Shown here in pieces: positions 60,309 to 64,000 of a stretch of 64,000 nt of DNA. The DNA is from Aridibaculum aurantiacum (lineage in GTDB: Bacteria; Bacteroidota; Bacteroidia; Chitinophagales; Chitinophagaceae). The stretch covers positions 501,001-565,000 of the forward strand of contig NZ_JAFEWC010000003.1 of assembly GCF_017355875.1 (NCBI RefSeq), given 5' to 3'. The translations under genes and the position numbers were made by a program. Numbering within the stretch: the first letter of the stretch is position 1; every line of letters starts with the position of its first letter. The notes under the pieces are model-generated. The model made no database searches. It saw only the letters and a list, made by a program, of their open reading frames with translations, and was not told the DNA's origin.

Positions 60309-62933
60309 ATGAAAAAACTTCTATTCCTGCTTTTGATCATACTAACTGCAGCACCTTCTTTTGCAGGTCATATAGCCGGGGGCGAAATTTATTATACGAA
60401 TCTTGGACCTGGTCAAACGCCTAATACAGATCGTTACAAGATAACGCTACGGTTGTTTCGGGAATGTTTCCCACCACAAGGAGGGCAGCCTACCGCCGAT
60501 TTGCCAGTAGAGGTTTGGATGGCAGTATATAATCGTACTACGCCAGCCACACAATATGGTAGCACGCATATTGTTGGTATTGATGGTCCCAAACAGAAGT
60601 TACAAATGACTTCTCCAAACCCTTGTATCACCAATCCTCCAGTTGTATGTTACGAGGTGGGTACTTTTACTTTTACCGTAGACCTGCCAGTTACTCCCAA
60701 TGGTTATACAATTTCTTTCCAAACCTGTTGCCGTACAAACGGTATTTCGAATATTGCCGGTTCAGGGGTTGGAGCAACCTATACTGCTGAGATACCACCT
60801 TCTGTGTTGCCCACTGATAAAAACAGCAGTGCGGTTTTCTCCTTAAAGGATACAACGCTTGTATGTAAGAACAGCAACTTCATGCTCGATTTTAGTGCAA
60901 CGGATGCCGATGGAGATTCTTTGTCATATGCTTTTTGTAATGCTTATAACGGGGGTAATACTACCAATTCCGCCAATGTTACTCCGTCACTTCCTCCTTA
61001 TGGAAGCATAACTTATAGTGCCGGTTTCTCTGGTTCTTCTCCTCTTGGAAGTCAGGTTACCATCAATCCTGCTACGGGTATGATCTCCGGAACATCTCCC
61101 GGTGCCGGATCGTATGTGGTGACGGTGTGTGTATCTGAGTGGCGCAATGGCAGGCTGATCTCCATTCATCGGAAAGATTTTACCCTTAAAATCGGGGACT
61201 GTACCCTGTCGGCGGCTGAACTGAAGCCAGATTATATTACCTGTGATGGGTATACGATGACGTTCCAAAATGAATCTACATCAGCAGGTAACAATTCCTA
61301 CACATGGAATTTTGGTGATCCTGCCTCTGGCGCCAATAATGTAAGTAATCTGCCTACGCCTACACATACTTATTCAGATACCGGTATCTATACGCTTAAA
61401 CTAAAAGTAGAAAATACAGTAGGATGCCGTGACTCAGCCACCGCACTTGTTCGTGTATATCCGGGTTTCTTTCCTGAGTTTGATGTGATTGGTAGCTGCT
61501 TCCAAACGCCTTTTCAATTTTTAGACAGAACAACTACTAATCATGGTGTTGTTAGCAGCTGGCGCTGGGATTTTGGAGATCTTTCTACCACTGCAGATAC
61601 TTCCAGGTTAAGAAATCCAAATTACCAATACCCCAATTCGGGTCCTCGTACGGCCACGTTGATTGTTGGAAACAGCAAAGGCTGTATAGACACAATCACA
61701 CGTCCTGTAGTAGTAAATGATATCCCGTTGCTTCAGTTGCCGTTCAAAGACACGCTTATTTGTAGTATCGATACACTTCCATTGATAGCTATAGGAAACG
61801 GTGATTTTTCGTGGACGCCAACTACAAATATGATCGGCAGCAATACTTCCAATCCATTGGTCTTTCCAAAAGATACAACCCGCTACATCGTTACGCTTAA
61901 CGAGAATGGATGTATAAAGAAGGATACGATCATGGTTAATGTCCTTGATTTTATTACTGTAGAATTAGGGCCCGATACTGCTATCTGTCTTACTGATAGT
62001 TTGCGTTTCAATACAGTAAGTCATGCACTTGGGTATGTGTGGACACCCACAGACGGATTGAGCGATCCAGGTGTGAAGCATCCGATGGCTGCTCCGCTCA
62101 CTACCACTAAATATCATGTGAAAGCTAATCTCGGTAAGTGTCCTCATGAAGATTCAATAACTGTTTATGTAGTTCCTTATCCACAAGCCAGTGTTGGTCC
62201 GGATGTAGAGATCTGCTATGGCGATCGGGTACCGCTAACTGCCAATATTGTCGGCTCTTCATTTACCTGGACACCTTCCAATTCTTTGATGAACCCCAAC
62301 ACGCTGACGCCTGTTGCAGGTCCTATGCAAACTACTTCTTACGTAATTGCTGCATACGATACCTTAGGGTGTCCAAAGCCATACAGGGATACGGTAGTAG
62401 TAACTGTTCGACCGCGGGTGCAGGCTTTTGCTGGGCGCGATACGGTTGTTGTTGCTAACCAGCCTTTGCAGCTAACAGCTACAGGAGGTGCTTCTTACCT
62501 ATGGTCGCCTACAATTGGAATGAACAATCCTACCATTGCAAATCCCATTGTTACCTTGGGACCCAACATTGACTCAGTTCGATACTTGGTGCGTGTAACT
62601 ACAACTGAAGGATGCTTTGAAGATGATGATGTAAAGGTGTATGTATTCAAAACGCCACCTGACATATTTGTTCCTTCTGCTTTTACACCTAACCGCGACG
62701 GTAAGAATGATATACTGCGACCAAAGCCGGTAGGTATCCGACTTTTCTACTACTTCAGAGTCTTCAATCGGTGGGGCCAATTGGTGTACAGCACCAGCGA
62801 TATTGGTGCCGGCTGGGATGGAACATTAAATGGTAAAGACCAGGGATCCGGTACTTATGTGTATATGACAGAAGGAGTGGATTATACCGGGAAACCTGTA
62901 TTCAGAAAAGGTACGGTTGTGCTTATTCGATAG
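60309..62933 (+). CDS. PKD-domain surface protein with type B T9SS tail (CHU_C), copy 2
   Basis: An 874-residue paralogue of the preceding gene with the same order of parts: signal peptide (ILTAAPSFA), SHI/GHIAGGEIYYTNLGPG module, cadherin-like ATDADGDSLSYAF, PKD domains (TWNFGDPAS, RWDFGDLS), Ig-like repeats with LPFKDTLICSIDTL, and the CHU_C tail (VPSAFTPNRDGKNDIL, FRVFNRWGQLVYS, GWDGTLNGKD). The start is the Met of MKKLLFLLLI; the longer frame would add 16 residues that overlap a hairpin and spoil the signal peptide. A terminator follows. Confidence 0.88.
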   Translation: MKKLLFLLLIILTAAPSFAGHIAGGEIYYTNLGPGQTPNTDRYKITLRLFRECFPPQGGQPTADLPVEVWMAVYNRTTPATQYGSTHIVGIDGPKQKLQMTSPNPCITNPPVVCYEVGTFTFTVDLPVTPNGYTISFQTCCRTNGISNIAGSGVGATYTAEIPPSVLPTDKNSSAVFSLKDTTLVCKNSNFMLDFSATDADGDSLSYAFCNAYNGGNTTNSANVTPSLPPYGSITYSAGFSGSSPLGSQVTINPATGMISGTSPGAGSYVVTVCVSEWRNGRLISIHRKDFTLKIGDCTLSAAELKPDYITCDGYTMTFQNESTSAGNNSYTWNFGDPASGANNVSNLPTPTHTYSDTGIYTLKLKVENTVGCRDSATALVRVYPGFFPEFDVIGSCFQTPFQFLDRTTTNHGVVSSWRWDFGDLSTTADTSRLRNPNYQYPNSGPRTATLIVGNSKGCIDTITRPVVVNDIPLLQLPFKDTLICSIDTLPLIAIGNGDFSWTPTTNMIGSNTSNPLVFPKDTTRYIVTLNENGCIKKDTIMVNVLDFITVELGPDTAICLTDSLRFNTVSHALGYVWTPTDGLSDPGVKHPMAAPLTTTKYHVKANLGKCPHEDSITVYVVPYPQASVGPDVEICYGDRVPLTANIVGSSFTWTPSNSLMNPNTLTPVAGPMQTTSYVIAAYDTLGCPKPYRDTVVVTVRPRVQAFAGRDTVVVANQPLQLTATGGASYLWSPTIGMNNPTIANPIVTLGPNIDSVRYLVRVTTTEGCFEDDDVKVYVFKTPPDIFVPSAFTPNRDGKNDILRPKPVGIRLFYYFRVFNRWGQLVYSTSDIGAGWDGTLNGKDQGSGTYVYMTEGVDYTGKPVFRKGTVVLIR

Positions 62934-62954
62934 TGTTTATTTCAAATATTTTTT

Positions 62955-62987
62955 AACTCCTTCCTGTTCTGAGGTAGGAGTTTTTTT
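62955..62987 (+). terminator. terminator after the PKD pair
   Basis: ACTCCT-T-CC pairs with GG-T-AGGAGT (one T-T mismatch) around an 8-base loop, followed by seven T. Confidence 0.82.
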
Positions 62988-63015
62988 ATGGCCTGACATA
63001 TCCATACAAACCAGC

Positions 63016-63023
63016 TAATTTTG
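63016..63023 (+). promoter_or_regulatory. -7 element before murF
   Basis: TAATTTTG matches TAnnTTTG. It would start transcription about 13 nt before the TTG start codon. Confidence 0.5.
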
Positions 63024-63039
63024 CTGTAAAGCTTCTACT

Positions 63040-64000
63040 TTGACCATTTCAGAATTGTATGAAATATACCTGCAAAACCCGCAGGTACAAACAGACACAC
63101 GGAAACTTCAGGCAAGGGATATTTTCTTTGCACTTTCAGGACCTAATTTCAACGGTAACCAATTTGCCTTACAGGCCTTAGAGCAAGGAGCCTCGTATGC
63201 TGTCACTAGCGAAGCAGTAGACCCGGGAAATGAGCGGGTGATAGTGGTGGACGATGTGCTGGAAACGCTTCAGCAGTTGGCTAAACATCATCGGCTGCAG
63301 TTTCCAATTCCTTTCATTGCCATCACGGGAAGTAATGGAAAAACCACCACTAAAGAGTTGGTACATACCGTGCTTGCCTCGCATTTTACAACCTATACTA
63401 CAGAAGGTAACCTGAATAACCACATCGGTATTCCGCTTACGCTACTGCGCATAAAAAAAGATGCGCAATTGGCTGTGGTAGAAATGGGCGCGAACCACCA
63501 GCAAGAGATCGCTTCTTATTGCCAATATGTTTTACCTACGCACGGGATTATTACCAACTGCGGCAAAGCTCATTTAGAAGGATTTGGTGGAATAGAAGGT
63601 GTGAGAAAAGGTAAAGGGGAATTATTTGATTACTTACGTGCAAACGGTGGTGCGGCATTTATTTACAACGACTACGATTACCTGGTAGAGATGTCAGCAG
63701 GAATAGAAAACATCTATACTTATGGAACAATGGATGCTGCTGTAGTGGGGAGAGCCATGGAAGGCAATACATTCCTTGAAGTGCAGTTGCTGGATGAAGT
63801 TTCGCCTGCCATCATCACCACAAAACTGGTAGGTGATTATAATCTTCCAAATGTGCTATGTGCAGTGGCTGTTGCCAAAGCTTTTGAAGTACCCATGGAA
63901 AAAGTTGTTGCCTCTATTGCCGCATATGAACCTACCAACAGCCGGAGCCAGATGGTAAAGCGGGGCAGCAATCACATTATATTGGATGCTTATAATGCTA
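63040..64000 (+). CDS. murF: UDP-N-acetylmuramoyl-tripeptide--D-alanyl-D-alanine ligase (5' part)
   Basis: Adds D-Ala-D-Ala to the muramyl tripeptide in the last cytoplasmic peptidoglycan step. The window holds about 320 residues and ends inside the gene. Start TTG: the following ISELYEIYLQNPQVQTDTR matches the usual MurF start. Visible are QTDTRKLQARDIFFAL (UDP-sugar region), the ATP loop ITGSNGKTTTKEL (Thr96-Thr104 region), the EGNLNNHIGIPLTLL and EMGANHQQEI blocks, and NCGKAHLEGFGG. The frame is open to the window edge; it is missed by scans that need an ATG or a stop. Confidence 0.9.
   Translation, partial: MTISELYEIYLQNPQVQTDTRKLQARDIFFALSGPNFNGNQFALQALEQGASYAVTSEAVDPGNERVIVVDDVLETLQQLAKHHRLQFPIPFIAITGSNGKTTTKELVHTVLASHFTTYTTEGNLNNHIGIPLTLLRIKKDAQLAVVEMGANHQQEIASYCQYVLPTHGIITNCGKAHLEGFGGIEGVRKGKGELFDYLRANGGAAFIYNDYDYLVEMSAGIENIYTYGTMDAAVVGRAMEGNTFLEVQLLDEVSPAIITTKLVGDYNLPNVLCAVAVAKAFEVPMEKVVASIAAYEPTNSRSQMVKRGSNHIILDAYNA

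Noticed and set aside
1-64000. tRNA or rRNA genes
   Set aside because: No cloverleaf with a T-loop GGTTCRAAT arrangement or conserved rRNA segment was noticed on either strand; a tRNAscan-SE and Infernal run would settle it.

Overview
The window is chromosomal DNA from a member of the Bacteroidota, most likely the Chitinophagaceae or a close relative. The evidence is a PorP/SprF-type protein, two large PKD proteins ending in the gliding-motility (CHU_C) type IX secretion tail, DUF5686 and DUF3857 proteins, BshA for bacillithiol, a PafA-like phosphatase, and several promoters with the Bacteroidota -7 element TAnnTTTG. Base composition is moderate and even. I see no rRNA or tRNA gene, insertion sequence, prophage or CRISPR array. 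Most of the window is ordinary core genome with short gaps.

Layout. 1-9.8 kb: tgt and an LptF/LptG-type permease, a eukaryotic-type citrate synthase, anmK, upp, a PorP/SprF protein, an alkyladenine glycosylase, an EI24 membrane protein and an RsmI-like methylase. 9.8-18.9 kb: an M28 peptidase, bshA, an SGNH hydrolase, a eukaryotic-type NADP isocitrate dehydrogenase, a NYN-LOTUS protein and an active/inactive pair of M16 proteases. 18.9-30.3 kb: a serine hydrolase with a beta-barrel partner, a PafA-like phosphatase, lysC and two followers, an Arg/Asp-repeat secreted protein, an M20 peptidase and two glycosyltransferases placed tail to tail. 30.4-39.6 kb: an HPF protein, a glucose/sorbosone dehydrogenase-like lipoprotein, a 546-base gap with a well-supported unannotated small RNA, a beta-barrel, a PAP2 protein and a divergent DUF5686/DUF3857 pair. 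39.7-49.8 kb: a DCC protein, rlmI, grpE-dnaJ, a REP-like palindrome array, a long M16 protease, an enoyl-CoA hydratase, a TRIC-type channel and a small peptide ending in four cysteines. 49.8-64 kb: a B12-binding protein, an AraC regulator with a cysteine cluster, amt, guaB, lnt, an alpha/beta hydrolase, the two PKD/CHU_C paralogues and the 5' part of murF.

Themes. Citrate synthase and isocitrate dehydrogenase are both of the mitochondrial/eukaryotic type. The cell envelope is the commonest job: LptFG, AnmK, MurF, Lnt, beta-barrels, lipoproteins and T9SS substrates. The PorP/SprF protein and the two CHU_C proteins probably belong to the same secretion route although they lie 50 kb apart.

Non-coding content is where the less explained signal lies: (1) a small RNA unit at about 32.02-32.22 kb with its own dyad, promoter and terminator; (2) a palindromic repeat array at 43.83-44.30 kb; (3) at least eight gaps filled by G-poor (or, inverted, C-poor) short-period simple sequence. 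Start codons were moved downstream of the longest frame where signal peptides, promoters or family N-termini required it; TTG starts were accepted for the EI24 gene, lnt and murF.
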